From: Strigamia acuminata
Lineage: Eukaryota > Arthropoda > Chilopoda > Geophilomorpha > Linotaeniidae
Direction: 5' to 3'
DNA: 64,000 bases
NCBI GenBank assembly: GCA_949358305.1
Contig: OX442317.1
Coordinates: 15,008,491 to 15,072,490, forward strand
The notes beneath the pieces were generated by a model, which saw nothing but the letters and a program-made list of their open reading frames with translations, ran no database searches and was not told the DNA's origin. Numbering within the stretch: the stretch's first letter is position 1; every line of letters starts with the position of its first letter. The translations under genes and the position numbers were made by a program. Shown here piece by piece: positions 11,516 to 21,919 of the stretch.

Positions 11516-12253
11516 AATGAGATCAAAAGTTTATTCTTTCAAATTATTGCTTGGATGTTGCTAACACTTACATTGAAGCCTTCTACTAAGGTTTAAACAC
11601 TATTTCTAAACATTCAGAGACATTGGTCTTGTGGTGTTTGTGCTAAGTCAACTGTGACGTCAAATGAGATCAAAAGTTTATTCTTTCAAATTATTGCTTG
11701 GATGTTGCTAAAACTTACATTGAAGCTTTCTACTAAGGTTTAAACACTATTTCAGAACATTCAGAAACATTGGTCTTGTGATGTTTGTGCTAAGTCAACT
11801 GTGATGTCAAATGGGATCAAAAGTTTATTCTTCCAAATCATTGCTTGGATGTTGCTAAAACTTACATTGAAGCCTTCTACTAAGGTTTAAACACTATTTC
11901 AGAATATTCAGAGACATTGGTCTTGTGATGTTTGTGCTAAATCAACTGTGATGTCAAATGAGATCAAAAGTTTATTCTTTCAAATCATTGCTTGGATGTT
12001 GCTAAAACTTACATTAAAGCTTTCTACTAAAGTTTAAACACTATTTCAGAACATTCAGAGACATTGGTCTTGTGGTGTTTGTGCTAAGTCAACTGTGATG
12101 AGATCAAAAGTCTATTTTCCCAAATCATTTCTTGGATGTTGCTAAAACTTACATTAAAGCTTTCTACTAAGGTTTAAACACTATTTCAGAACATTCAGAG
12201 ACATTGGTCTTGTGATGTTTGTGCTAAGTCAACTGTGATGAGATCAAAAGTCT
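11516..12253 (+). repeat. Satellite array, block 2
   Basis: About five monomers lie between E1 and E2. The block begins with the right AATG duplication of E1 (11516-11519) and ends with the left GTCT duplication of E2 (12250-12253). Monomer phase continues correctly across both insertions, so E1 and E2 are independent insertions into a once-continuous array. Confidence 0.97.
12250..12253. other. Left target-site duplication of E2 (GTCT)
   Basis: GTCT is repeated at 21920-21923. Removing E2 and one copy restores the short monomer sequence GATCAAAAGTCTATTCTCCC. A 5-bp reading (AGTCT) is possible if the LTR is taken to end one base earlier. Confidence 0.9.
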
Positions 12254-12833
12254 TTTTTCGAATCGCCTGTCGATCCGAAGATAGGATTCGGGGACGGAGC
12301 ATTGATTTGCCTTGTGCAAATCACCCGATTTGAGTCGCATCGACTCTTGTTGTTATGTCTGGTTTTAAACATTTTTTGTTGCAAGGAGGTATGGAGAGAG
12401 AGGGGAGTTGACTATTCAACTTGATATTTTATTCGCAAGTGTCTAATATAATCCTTTTAACAATGAGACGAAACGTGACACGAGATGGACAACAATCAAA
12501 TATCAAGTGTCACAAAACAAGGTTTATGTTTTCTAAGCCTAACATTGCATAAATGTCTTAATTATACCTTAGAAACTTCATTTATAGAAGGCATGAAGTT
12601 TCCCAATTAAATATAACAGGGGGGAAATTGTCAGGCGCTTTTCTGGCCTAAAATTATCAACTTTAACACAAGTATACAATTTGACTTTGTAAATGATTGA
12701 ATACAAATAATCAAACTTAACTAAACTTCTCAGATCACGTAAAAGGTAGCAATCCGAGAGAAAACCATATTTTAAACTAACAAATAACAATTTGAGTTGT
12801 ATAAACTTTAATAAAATACAACTCCTCCGAGTA

Positions 12834-12841
12834 TGACGTCA
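12834..12841. promoter_or_regulatory. CRE palindrome TGACGTCA in E2 LTR
   Basis: This is a perfect CREB/ATF-type palindrome, repeated in the other LTR at 20600-20607. A regulatory role is inferred from the motif only. The same octamer also occurs in a subset of satellite monomers and at 61372-61379 in the E5 LTR. Confidence 0.35.
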
Positions 12842-12961
12842 TTTGCGAGTATGAATGCTCCATCGCGTCTTGTCATCTCTCGCAAATCGTTTACCGTCAC
12901 ATCAAAATTAAATCAGGAGTGAAAGTGAACAAATTACCTAAACTAATTCATCTATTTACAG

Positions 12962-14064
12962 AATCAAACCTAATTACTATTTATTTTAGCAGATAATCAA
13001 GGAAACATTCAACCGCACGCTTCATCCGGGTCTCAACGACTGAAAATGGCCGACCTCATGCAACGCCTTCGCTCCCGATCGCCTTCTGCTGTGGATTACG
13101 TTTCTCCCGCGATCCTATGAATTACCGATCAGGTAAGTAAGCAAATATGTATTTCCTTCCAACATATTGCTTGTGTCTTTGAGCTTAACGAGCGTTTCTT
13201 TTGGCCACTTCAGCGTCCATCACCCGAACCAAGCCGTTCGATTTTCCGCCTCCTCGACTTTACAACCGCGTGAGATGTTATTCAGCGATATAACTATAAG
13301 GTAAATAATTATTTGAATCAATAACAAGTGTAAATAAAACTTAATATCTATTTACAGCCTCGTGCAACTCCCGAACCGAATTGCATCCGGATTCAGCCAT
13401 GCTTAAGGTAAATAATTTCTAGTGTATAAAGTCAAACATAAATTTAACAAGCAACGTAATTATTCCTAACCCAAACATTATTTATTTACAGTCATTTCCT
13501 CATATGAAGCAGGCCGGTGACTCCTGCCCCATTCCTCCGGATTTCGTAAACTTAAGGTGAGCAAATAATCGGTTATAAATTAAAACATAACTTAACATTT
13601 CATGTAAACATATTTAACCAAACCAAACATCCGTTTTAATTTAAACCTTCCTTTATTTACAGTTATTCCCAAATCGGAGGCAGATTTGTGACTTCTACCC
13701 CAATCCAGCTTCTACCCCAATCCAGCGAACCGTCTTAATTTATCCGTAAGTAAATAAATCAACGCAAATGAAAAACTGTAAACCTCGATTATATTTAACC
13801 CGTATTTTCCTTTCCAGACATACTCGAATCCAGCGATTGTATCACGACCCGGGGAGTTCTTCACATTCAGATAAGTTATAGCAATTAATTTCCGATATGA
13901 ACAATTATTTAAAAGCTCGAACTCCTTTTCAGAATCTTCTAGAACTTCAATTTGATCGACAACCCGAGATTATGCCTATTCGACTTCAACTAAGTGACAA
14001 CTGATTGTCTTCTGAAAGGTAAATAAATTTAGCTAATTTATTTCTTTCTTTCTTTCTTTTTTAG
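12962..14064 (+). other. Antisense exon-intron-like array in E2 LTR (left copy)
   Basis: On the plus strand GC-richer blocks alternate with short AT-rich spacers whose ends look like splice sites. Exon-like blocks: 12962 (or 12993)-13132, 13214-13300, 13358-13407, 13492-13556, 13663-13745, 13818-13870, 13933-14018, and 14065 onward. Spacers of 81, 57, 84, 106, 72, 62 and 46 nt open with GTAAGT, GTAAAT or GTGAGC and close with TTTACAG, CTTCAG, TTCCAG, TTTCAG or TTTTAG. One donor (13871, ATAAGT) is broken. The first block holds a 24-codon ATG ORF starting at 13046. An AATAAA at 14268, downstream of the LTR, could end such a transcript. Alternatively the spacers may be diverged repeats, because GTAAATAA and TTATTTAC are reverse complements. 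Confidence 0.5.
13046..13120 (+). other. 24-codon antisense mini-ORF and GCCAT motif in E2 LTR
   Basis: AAAATGGCCGACC starts a short ORF rich in Arg and Ser that ends at a TGA inside the first exon-like block. On the element's own strand the start reads GGCCATTTTC, a YY1/Pho-like core. The right LTR repeats it from 20812. Translation is speculative; the motif is the part shared with other families. Confidence 0.25.
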
Positions 14065-14153
14065 TGAAAAGTTCGGACTTATTTCAACTTTCACCATCTT
14101 TTCTTTCCTTTATATTTTGAGAAGCATTTCCTGTTTCGAACTGATTCGCAACA

Positions 14154-14180
14154 GCGCTCCCGCCGAAACAAAAGGAACAG
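14154..14180 (-). other. E2 polypurine-tract position
   Basis: The element strand reads GTTCCTTTTGTTTC, then GGCGGGAGCGC, then the 3' LTR start TGTTGC. The layout matches E1 (GGCTGGGAGC) and resembles E3/E4 and E5. The GGGAG core is the likely plus-strand primer; this is inferred from position. Confidence 0.55.
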
Positions 14181-14739
14181 CAAAGCATCATGTCTAAAAC
14201 TATACTGTACAATAGTTTTTTTTTTTTTCCATTTACACCTAAAGAACTGTATTTTATTTTTGTGGGAAATAAAATTTCTTCCTTTTTCTGAATCTCAAAA
14301 ATGTCTTGGATTTCTTGCCTTTCTCAAATGCAATTTCTCTCCTTCACATTTTTCTTTTGACTCGACTAACTATTTGAATCTGATACCCAGGGACGAATAA
14401 CGACCGTATTCCTCGATTTTCGACAACCCACGCGGATATCCTCTTCGTCATGGCATGGATCAAGAGAACTTCAAAGCTAAGTAAAATTTAAGTTAACCTT
14501 TCATTAAATTGACAAAACAATTTCTGTATCCACTGGTGGAAATTTAGCTTTTCCCTTAAGTCCAGAATTTTTCCAATTATGGAAACTCTAACTTTAAATG
14601 ACACATTGTCATTTCTCAAATGAATCAGATCTCGATATTAATTATTTCCTTTAACTTAAAAACCTCTCAGGTAGTTTAACAAGGAAATATAGCTGTTAAA
14701 AATGTCTCATCACATTTTCTTCTATCTGACTCGATTTTA

Positions 14740-15075
14740 AATAATAAGGGGAGTTTTAAGCAACGTGTGTTACCCTTAATTATTTTCCAGTTTGGAATTT
14801 TTGGTACCTGTTGACAAGGATTCGAGTTTACTCCTTGAAACCAGAGAATACAGTTGGATTAATTTTTGCTCTGCTTTTGTTAATTCAAACAATGAGTGAG
14901 TAGAAGAACCTGTCTTCCCCCATTGACCATGAATGCAATCCAACCTGCAGATGAACCTCAAGTCTTCAACAAGTTTTTCCAATTCTCAATCTTCAATTAT
15001 GCTAGGTGTCAAAAAACCATAAATAATAAGGGGAGTTTCAAGCAACGTGTGTTACCCTTAATTATTTTTCTGTTT
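14740..15075. repeat. Pair of direct repeats about 280 bp apart in E2
   Basis: A segment of about 55 bp beginning ATAATAAGGGGAGTTT and containing CAACGTGTGTTACCC occurs at about 14740-14795 and again at about 15021-15075. The copies differ by very few bases, although the sequence between them is unrelated. Confidence 0.88.
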
Positions 15076-15079
15076 TTCT

Positions 15080-15300
15080 GAACTTGGACCTTTCTACTCT
15101 GATGACTAGGCGTCGGCACTCTTGTCCGAACTTGGACCTTTTCTATTCTAATGACTAGGCGTCGGCACTCTTGTCCGAACTTGGACCTTTTCTATTTCTT
15201 TTTGACAAATCCTGGTAGCTATGGACCAGATTTGGACTCAATTACTTCTGAAAGCTAGGTGTCGGTACTCTTAGACCGAGCTTGGACCTTCTCTAATTCA
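15080..15300. repeat. 48/49-bp tandem repeat in E2
   Basis: Units starting GAACTTGGACCTT and containing TAGGCGTCGGCACTC begin at 15080, 15128 and 15177. A diverged further copy (GGTGTCGGTACTC, then GAGCTTGGACC) reaches about 15300. Confidence 0.88.
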
Positions 15301-18300
15301 CGAGGAATGAAAAAATGCAGTGACTCGAATCCAAATATTCGACCTCTGTTTTCTCTTTCTCTGATGTTTTTCCTTTGGATTATTTCTGAAATAAGTTCCC
15401 AGAGAATGAGTAGTGAGTAGAGAGCCAAGTTGACTCTCCTCCTCTTTTAAGACACATTTGCTATTTTTTCGAAACTTTTCCTGTGAATATCTACTAAGGG
15501 TGTAATTTTCTATCTCAAATGACTATGTGACTCTCTCTCTCTTTTGGACTCCTTTTCCAATTCACTTTACCCACTGTCCTATAAGGGATGACTTTCCCCT
15601 CCGCTCAGGAGGTCTTCCCGGCAAACAGAAAAGGAAGTGAAGAAACCTGAATCTCAAACAATCTGTATGTTATGACATCAGCTGAGTTAAAAAAAAAAAG
15701 GAAACTGATTTACCTAATTCTTAATTAACACCTATATCAGCCTTTGTGAAGTTACAAAGAAAATGGACAATTAACCACCTTTTTTATATCTCTTCGCCTT
15801 TGCTAAGTTAATAGGGTGTTACTGAACAGAAAACGCGCAGATTTCTGCACTCTAATCATTATTCAAGAAAGTGAAGGATTAAAAGTCACGGAAAAGATTC
15901 TCCTGTTCTTTGTATCCGGACAGCTATTCTTTTGAGACCTGTGCAATATTTTAGTATGAAAGATAGTCAAACAAAACCGTCTGTGTTTCAACCGTCTGCG
16001 AATTGAGCATGAAATCTCACAATTATCCTTGTGATAACTGAGAAGATTTCCTAAGTGTCAAACCTACAATGGATGATTGCATCAGTGAAGTTGATCAGCA
16101 ACAGAGCAATTGTTTTTCTGACAAAGAGCCTGCCATTGTCCGTGGTAAGAGGTGAAATAGATGCAATTCTAACTTAACTCAAGACTATTGAAGTTAACTG
16201 CATGTTATTTTCTTATTCAAGTTATTGAGTGTTATGGGTAGACATTATTTGACTGTAAGAGTTAAGTGTTTAGTTTATTGAAAAGATGTCGACAAATGGG
16301 ATTACTTTGAACGAGATCCCCATTATCTTGGAAAGCAAAATTCATTCGACCAAGATCGACCTCATCTATATGTGGAAAATCCTAGCTTTTACCTTCCTAA
16401 GAAAAAGACCTGGACAAGAGTATTCCTCCTCGACAATCTATCTTAAAATTGATTGTTTTTAGCCAAAGTTGACATATTCCTCCCTCAATTCAAACTAAAA
16501 TGTATGAGCTGTAATATTGTGAGCAATGGTGTTATGAAACGTTGTACTCCGAATCCTAGTGTATATATTGCAAGGAAACTCACTTAAAATTCATCTAACT
16601 TTCATCTATCATCTGAGATGGTTCTATTAATTGCTAGAATTCTAATTTTCTACTTTATGCTAAAAGACCGATTCAGAACAAATTTTTCTCTATGAAAACC
16701 AGGTGGACCTGTCAAACTCCATTCCCCCATTTCGCCTTTTCTAGTAGCGCTCCTAAGAGAAACTGGCTCATTCGACAGAGAATAATCTTGATTAGCAAGA
16801 ACAACGGCTCTCCCAAGTCCAAACCTCTAGATCCCAAGTTTCCTAGCCCCAAACTATCATAATCTGAGAGAGGCGAACGCATTCGGACCTCCCGTCCTGT
16901 CTGTGATCCTTTGATCCACAGCGCTTGACTGCCAAGATATAAAAAAGTTAAGTGACTATAGAAGTGGAATTAATTAGAAACTATCTTATATCCGAGCCGA
17001 GAAGGCTCCTTTGGATATTTTAGACTGCTTAATTAAAAAAAAACCCGTATATTATCTGAGATTTACCAAAAAAGGAGATTACCTATCGCCCCAACTCTCG
17101 TCCCCTAAATATTCATTCAAAAAACTTCTGCAGTATTCTGACCTAAGTTTAAAGCGTCTTGTTGGAAATTATTTCTGTTTCTGATAGCACAATCCATTAC
17201 TTTCTGAAAAGTAGTTGTGAAATCAACGGATGTTCTGCTGTCCTCTATGGCTGCCAATGCTTTTGCCCTTAGAGAAAAATCCGTTTAAACATCTATGTAG
17301 TGTTGGCTTGTAAAAGCAACTAGTAGTTAGAAGATTAAGAACTAGCAATCATCCTTGTAAGTGTAGCTTATGAAAGAGAGTATTTAGTATTTTAAGTATG
17401 AAGACTTGTATGTGTTTGCTGATATAGCTCTTTGTACCTGACCTATAGATACTAGCTATCTGTCAACCTTTGCAACCCAAATGCAATTGGTACATGATTC
17501 GAGCACTCAATTGTCATCCACCATTCTGCTTGTCTCAAAAACATGAGCGTTGTCTAAACATCACAAGATAAGTTTAATGAAGTGATGGGATTACTAATCT
17601 AATGATAGAGCAAAACCAATTGGAGGAACATCACGAAAAAGCTAAGATGGGAGATTATTTATTCTATATGTGTGTGTGTGACTGAGCACCTGTTATGTAT
17701 TTTTTTCTATTGAGCTAGTAAGTAATGATATCTGAAGAACACTTCCTTTCAGGAACGTGAACTTCCTGAGCTGGTCTATTTTTTCAACTCTAAAAGTTGA
17801 TCAAAAAAAATTCTTTATGTGTAGCAATTTTCTGTAGAGAGAGTCACGATAGTGCATGCTTCTTTGTTTCAAAAACTACTCATCTTGTTGTTTTTTCTCA
17901 AACATGTGCTTTTTTAACTTAATCACTGAAATTAACCTCTTGTTAAATTTCCTTTTGAAAAAGCTCTTGCATCTGAATGGATTCCTTCAAGAAAGTGAAT
18001 CTTCTTCTTCTATTTTCTACAGCTAAATGGAATTCGATATTCCCTAAAAAGACTAAGTTCTTTTTCTCTATTCTGTAGAAGGTGGGTGTATATGCAGCTG
18101 GTTAAACAGGATAACCGTGCACTTCTCTTACTTCCCTCAAATGGAAGCTGTAGCATTTAATTATTTTCTGAAAAACAATTAACTGACTGGGATGTGAACT
18201 GTCCTCTATAACTGGGTGATTGGCCGACTGACAGATCAAAGTCGGGAAAAATCTAATATAATCTCGGAATCGTTCACGAAAGCGCTCAGATTATAAAGAA

Positions 18301-19560
18301 AATTCTGTTAATTCTTTAATTAACCCCATCCTTTCTTGACGGAACGAATTGACTAACTCTTTAATAAATCTAAATCGAAGGTAAGAAAACTTTTCGAGAC
18401 GAATGACGTATCAAATTCCAAACAAACTCGACTAAACGAACGGGTAGCTAATCCTCCGGATAATCTTGAAGCAAAGAATTATGTCCTTAATCATCTTAAA
18501 GTCAACTAAATTAAAGTGTCGTCTGCATTCCTCGAATAATTGCGTCCAAAAATCAAGAAACCTCGCATAAAAAGAAACCGAAATATCGTCGAATCGTAAA
18601 ATCGAATTGAACTAACCACGAGAATCGATGACTTGTTACGAGTTAACACTCCTTCTCAAAAGAATATCTCGAGTAAACAAAACCTCCATGCTTTTTCTAG
18701 CAAGAAACGATCTATTTATTCTCTAAACTCGATCCTCACTTTCTAACTATTCATTGATTTCCTTAAGCTGAAATCCTCTTGGTGTATCACTATTCAAGCA
18801 ATAGTCTTAGATACAGCCAGTTAAAATTCAAAAAGAATTTCCTTCTCTTTCGATCACTGGGAGCTGATCGATTAAAACTCGTCTACTTCTTTAAAACTCT
18901 CTTAAGTTTTCTTAATCTGTCCCGTAAATTAATTCGTTATTTTATATAAAAATAAGAATACTTATACTCGAGAACAAAAAAAATATGGAATTGCGAAACT
19001 CGAAAACAAACACGAAATACTAAACTCAACTCGATCTATTCAAGGCCACTGTTGACCCTTGCTTTAAGAAAAGAATTCCCCGAATAAGACCGGCGACCCA
19101 ATCCATTAATAGCAGCGGTCTTCCCTCAAAGATTCATTTAATTTAAGAAACTAATCCCCACGATAACTTCTCCTTACGACTTCGCACTGAATCTTATTTT
19201 GCAAAATCAAAAAAAAAACCCTTTTTTACAAAGCGACTTGCGATCCATTCTCTCTCTGCAACTACCGGGGGGTAGAGAAAGCCACACTTAGCCTAACTTA
19301 AAGCTATCTTAAAGCAAAAACCAAATCATGACAAACTCTGTTAAATTTCTCAAACTTAAACGAAAACTCTTTATGCTAAAAAACATGCTAAAAGTTGTTC
19401 ACCAACCTTGTATTCATTCAGTGAATCCATCTCTCGTAACCGGTGGTTGAATCCAAAAACTTACAGACTAACAAAAAATCAAACACTTAAAACTATTGCA
19501 CAAATGAACACAAAATTCAATATAACACAAAAACAAGTCAAAAAGTCTTGATCTTCTCAA

Positions 19561-19947
19561 TTAAGTCTCTTTGTAATGGATTCTCATCTCGATGCTCGCT
19601 TCGTCGTCGGCTCCGTCTTGAACTGAGCTTTTTTCGCGTTGTCCCGACGTTCCAACACCATATCCGTATCTCCATTGCGTTGTGTCTTCGTATGTGGCCC
19701 CCTTTGCTGTAAACTTCTTAACGGTACATTCGAATGTTAGTTTAATCTTCAGGCCTAACGTCTTCCGATTAAGAGCGGCTATTTTCCACTTCACGAGGCG
19801 TGCAGCATGCTCAATCTTCAGCGCCTTTTCTCGATTAATTCTCTCATATTTTCTACGTCTTACCGCCAGCTTCTCAGCATTGCTCTCTTGGCGAACAGTC
19901 GTCTTTGTTTCCACTTGAAACAATTCCTTTTGCTGTACGTCCGCCAT
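19561..19947 (-). CDS. E2 ORF, 128 aa, unknown (possible gag remnant or leader protein)
   Basis: This is the only sizeable ORF in the E2 interior. It starts 53 nt after the primer-binding site, the usual place for gag. The ATG (in GAAATGGCGG) is the first good start after the primer site. The product is highly charged and looks helical: residues about 20-60 are rich in Arg, Lys, Glu and Ala with little Pro or Gly, followed by a less basic, Gly/Asp-containing tail. I see no CCHC knuckle, no DUF1759-like Gag segment and no protease motif. It could be the stump of a lost Gag, a small RNA-binding protein, or a chance frame. The product is not recognised. Confidence 0.35.
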   Translation of the reverse strand: MADVQQKELFQVETKTTVRQESNAEKLAVRRRKYERINREKALKIEHAARLVKWKIAALNRKTLGLKIKLTFECTVKKFTAKGATYEDTTQWRYGYGVGTSGQREKSSVQDGADDEASIEMRIHYKET

Positions 19948-20000
19948 TTCTATTTTCGAATCGTCTCCATTCGAATTAGGCCCACACTTCCCTGGCTCGC

Positions 20001-20018
20001 ATCCTGGTCACGGCACCA
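20001..20018 (-). other. E2 primer-binding site, tRNA-His
   Basis: The minus strand reads TGGTGCCGTGACCAGGAT, 18 nt, one base from the 5' LTR. It matches the complement of the arthropod tRNA-His(GTG) 3' end as I recall it: T-stem strand CCTGG, acceptor TCACGGC, discriminator A, then CCA. This is the cleanest primer site in the window and sets the element's orientation. Confidence 0.82.
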
Positions 20019-20019
20019 C

Positions 20020-21919
20020 TTTTTCGAATCGCCTGTCGATCCGAAGATAGGATTCGGGGACGGAGCATTGATTTGCCTTGTGCAAATCACCCGATTTGAG
20101 TCGCATCGACTCTTGTTGTTATGTCTGGTTTTAAACATTTTTTGTTGCAAGGAGGTATGGAGAGAGAGGGGAGTTGACTATTCAACTTGATATTTTATTC
20201 GCAAGTGTCTAATATAATCCTTTTAACAATGAGACGAAACGTGACACGAGATGGACAACAATCAAATATCAAGTGTCACAAAACAAGGTTTATGTTTTCT
20301 AAGCCTAACATTGCATAAATGTCTTAATTATACCTTAGAAACTTCATTTATAGAAGGCATGAAGTTTCCCAATTAAATATAACAGGGGGGAAATTGTCAG
20401 GCGCTTTTCTGGCCTAAAATTATCAACTTTAACACAAGTATACAATTTGACTTTGTAAATGATTGAATACAAATAATCAAACTTAACTAAACTTCTCAGA
20501 TCACGTAAAAGGTAGCAATCCGAGAGAAAACCATATTTTAAACTAACAAATAACAATTTGAGTTGTATAAACTTTAATAAAATACAACTCCTCCGAGTAT
20601 GACGTCATTTGCGAGTATGAATGCTCCATCGCGTCTTGTCATCTCTCGCAAATCGTTTACCGTCACATCAAAATTAAATCAGGAGTGAAAGTGAACAAAT
20701 TACCTAAACTAATTCATCTATTTACAGAATCAAACCTAATTACTATTTATTTTAGCAGATAATCAAGGAAACATTCAACCGCACGCTTCATCCGGGTCTC
20801 AACGACTGAAAATGGCCGACCTCATGCAACGCCTTCGCTCCCGATCGCCTTCTGCTGTGGATTACGTTTCTCCCGCGATCCTATGAATTACCGATCAGGT
20901 AAGTAAGCAAATATGTATTTCCTTCCAACATATTGCTTGTGTCTTTGAGCTTAACGAGCGTTTCTTTTGGCCACTTCAGCGTCCATCACCCGAACCAAGC
21001 CGTTCGATTTTCCGCCTCCTCGACTTTACAACCGCGTGAGATGTTATTCAGCGATATAACTATAAGGTAAATAATTATTTGAATCAATAACAAGTGTAAA
21101 TAAAACTTAATATCTATTTACAGCCTCGTGCAACTCCCGAACCGAATTGCATCCGGATTCAGCCATGCTTAAGGTAAATAATTTCTAGTGTATAAAGTCA
21201 AACATAAATTTAACAAGCAACGTAATTATTCCTAACCCAAACATTATTTATTTACAGTCATTTCCTCATATGAAGCAGGCCGGTGACTCCTGCCCCATTC
21301 CTCCGGATTTCGTAAACTTAAGGTGAGCAAATAATCGGTTATAAATTAAAACATAACTTAACATTTCATGTAAACATATTTAACCAAACCAAACATCCGT
21401 TTTAATTTAAACCTTCCTTTATTTACAGTTATTCCCAAATCGGAGGCAGATTTGTGACTTCTACCCCAATCCAGCTTCTACCCCAATCCAGCGAACCGTC
21501 TTAATTTATCCGTAAGTAAATAAATCAACGCAAATGAAAAACTGTAAACCTCGATTATATTTAACCCGTATTTTCCTTTCCAGACATACTCGAATCCAGC
21601 GATTGTATCACGACCCGGGGAGTTCTTCACATTCAGATAAGTTATAGCAATTAATTTCCGATATGAACAATTATTTAAAAGCTCGAACTCCTTTTCAGAA
21701 TCTTCTAGAACTTCAATTTGATCGACAACCCGAGATTATGCCTATTCGACTTCAACTAAGTGACAACTGATTGTCTTCTGAAAGGTAAATAAATTTAGCT
21801 AATTTATTTCTTTCTTTCTTTCTTTTTTAGTGAAAAGTTCGGACTTATTTCAACTTTCACCATCTTTTCTTTCCTTTATATTTTGAGAAGCATTTCCTGT
21901 TTCGAACTGATTCGCAACA
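20020..21919 (-). repeat. E2 5' LTR (right copy)
   Basis: This 1900-bp copy matches 12254-14153. It repeats every feature of the left copy at +7766: the CRE at 20600-20607, the mini-ORF from 20812 and the antisense exon-like array at 20728-21830. A TTTC microsatellite lies just before the last acceptor-like site near 21810. Confidence 0.95.
20728..21830 (+). other. Antisense exon-intron-like array in E2 LTR (right copy)
   Basis: The right LTR carries the same series of donor- and acceptor-like sites as the left copy at a fixed offset of 7766 bp. In this copy the array overlaps what should be the element's own promoter region, so an antisense transcript from it would oppose sense transcription. 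Confidence 0.5.

Larger units (their letters stand above)
12254..14153 (-). repeat. E2 3' LTR (left copy)
   Basis: This 1900-bp direct repeat matches 20020-21919. On the plus strand it begins TTTTTCGAATCG and ends TTCGCAACA. A TATA-like ATATAAAGG on the element strand lies only about 40 nt from the LTR start (near 14110-14118). A full CRE palindrome lies at 12834-12841. The 70-codon minus-strand ORF at 12578-12790 is present in both LTRs and has no recognisable family motif. Confidence 0.95.
14181..19560 (-). other. E2 interior: no gene seen; local repeats
   Basis: About 5.4 kb is AT-rich and stop-dense in all frames. Near 14264-14275 the plus strand has GGAAATAAAATTTC, a poly(A)-signal-like site for antisense transcripts. 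No gag or pol motif was found. Short ORFs such as 14776-14982 (minus) and 14896-15081 (plus) overlap the direct repeats and look fortuitous. Most of 15300-19560 shows nothing beyond simple AT-rich tracts and a short TG run near 17670. Confidence 0.65.
12254..21919 (-). mobile_element. E2: non-autonomous LTR retrotransposon, 9666 bp
   Basis: Direct repeats of 1900 bp flank a 5866-bp interior, with a GTCT target duplication outside. The primer-binding site at the left edge of the right LTR gives a right-to-left orientation. The only sizeable ORF in the interior is 128 codons just after the primer site; no pol domain is seen. The LTR is long and carries an antisense intron-exon-like array. The LTR start is TGTTGCG as in the other families, but the LTR end is CGAAAAA rather than CA. 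The LTR copies look identical where compared, so insertion is recent. Mobilisation by a trans-acting BEL/Pao element is inferred. Confidence 0.92.

Noticed and set aside
14181-19560. Possible host gene fragments captured in the E2 interior
   Set aside because: I looked for long frames and familiar protein motifs on both strands and saw none; a database search could still find diverged fragments.
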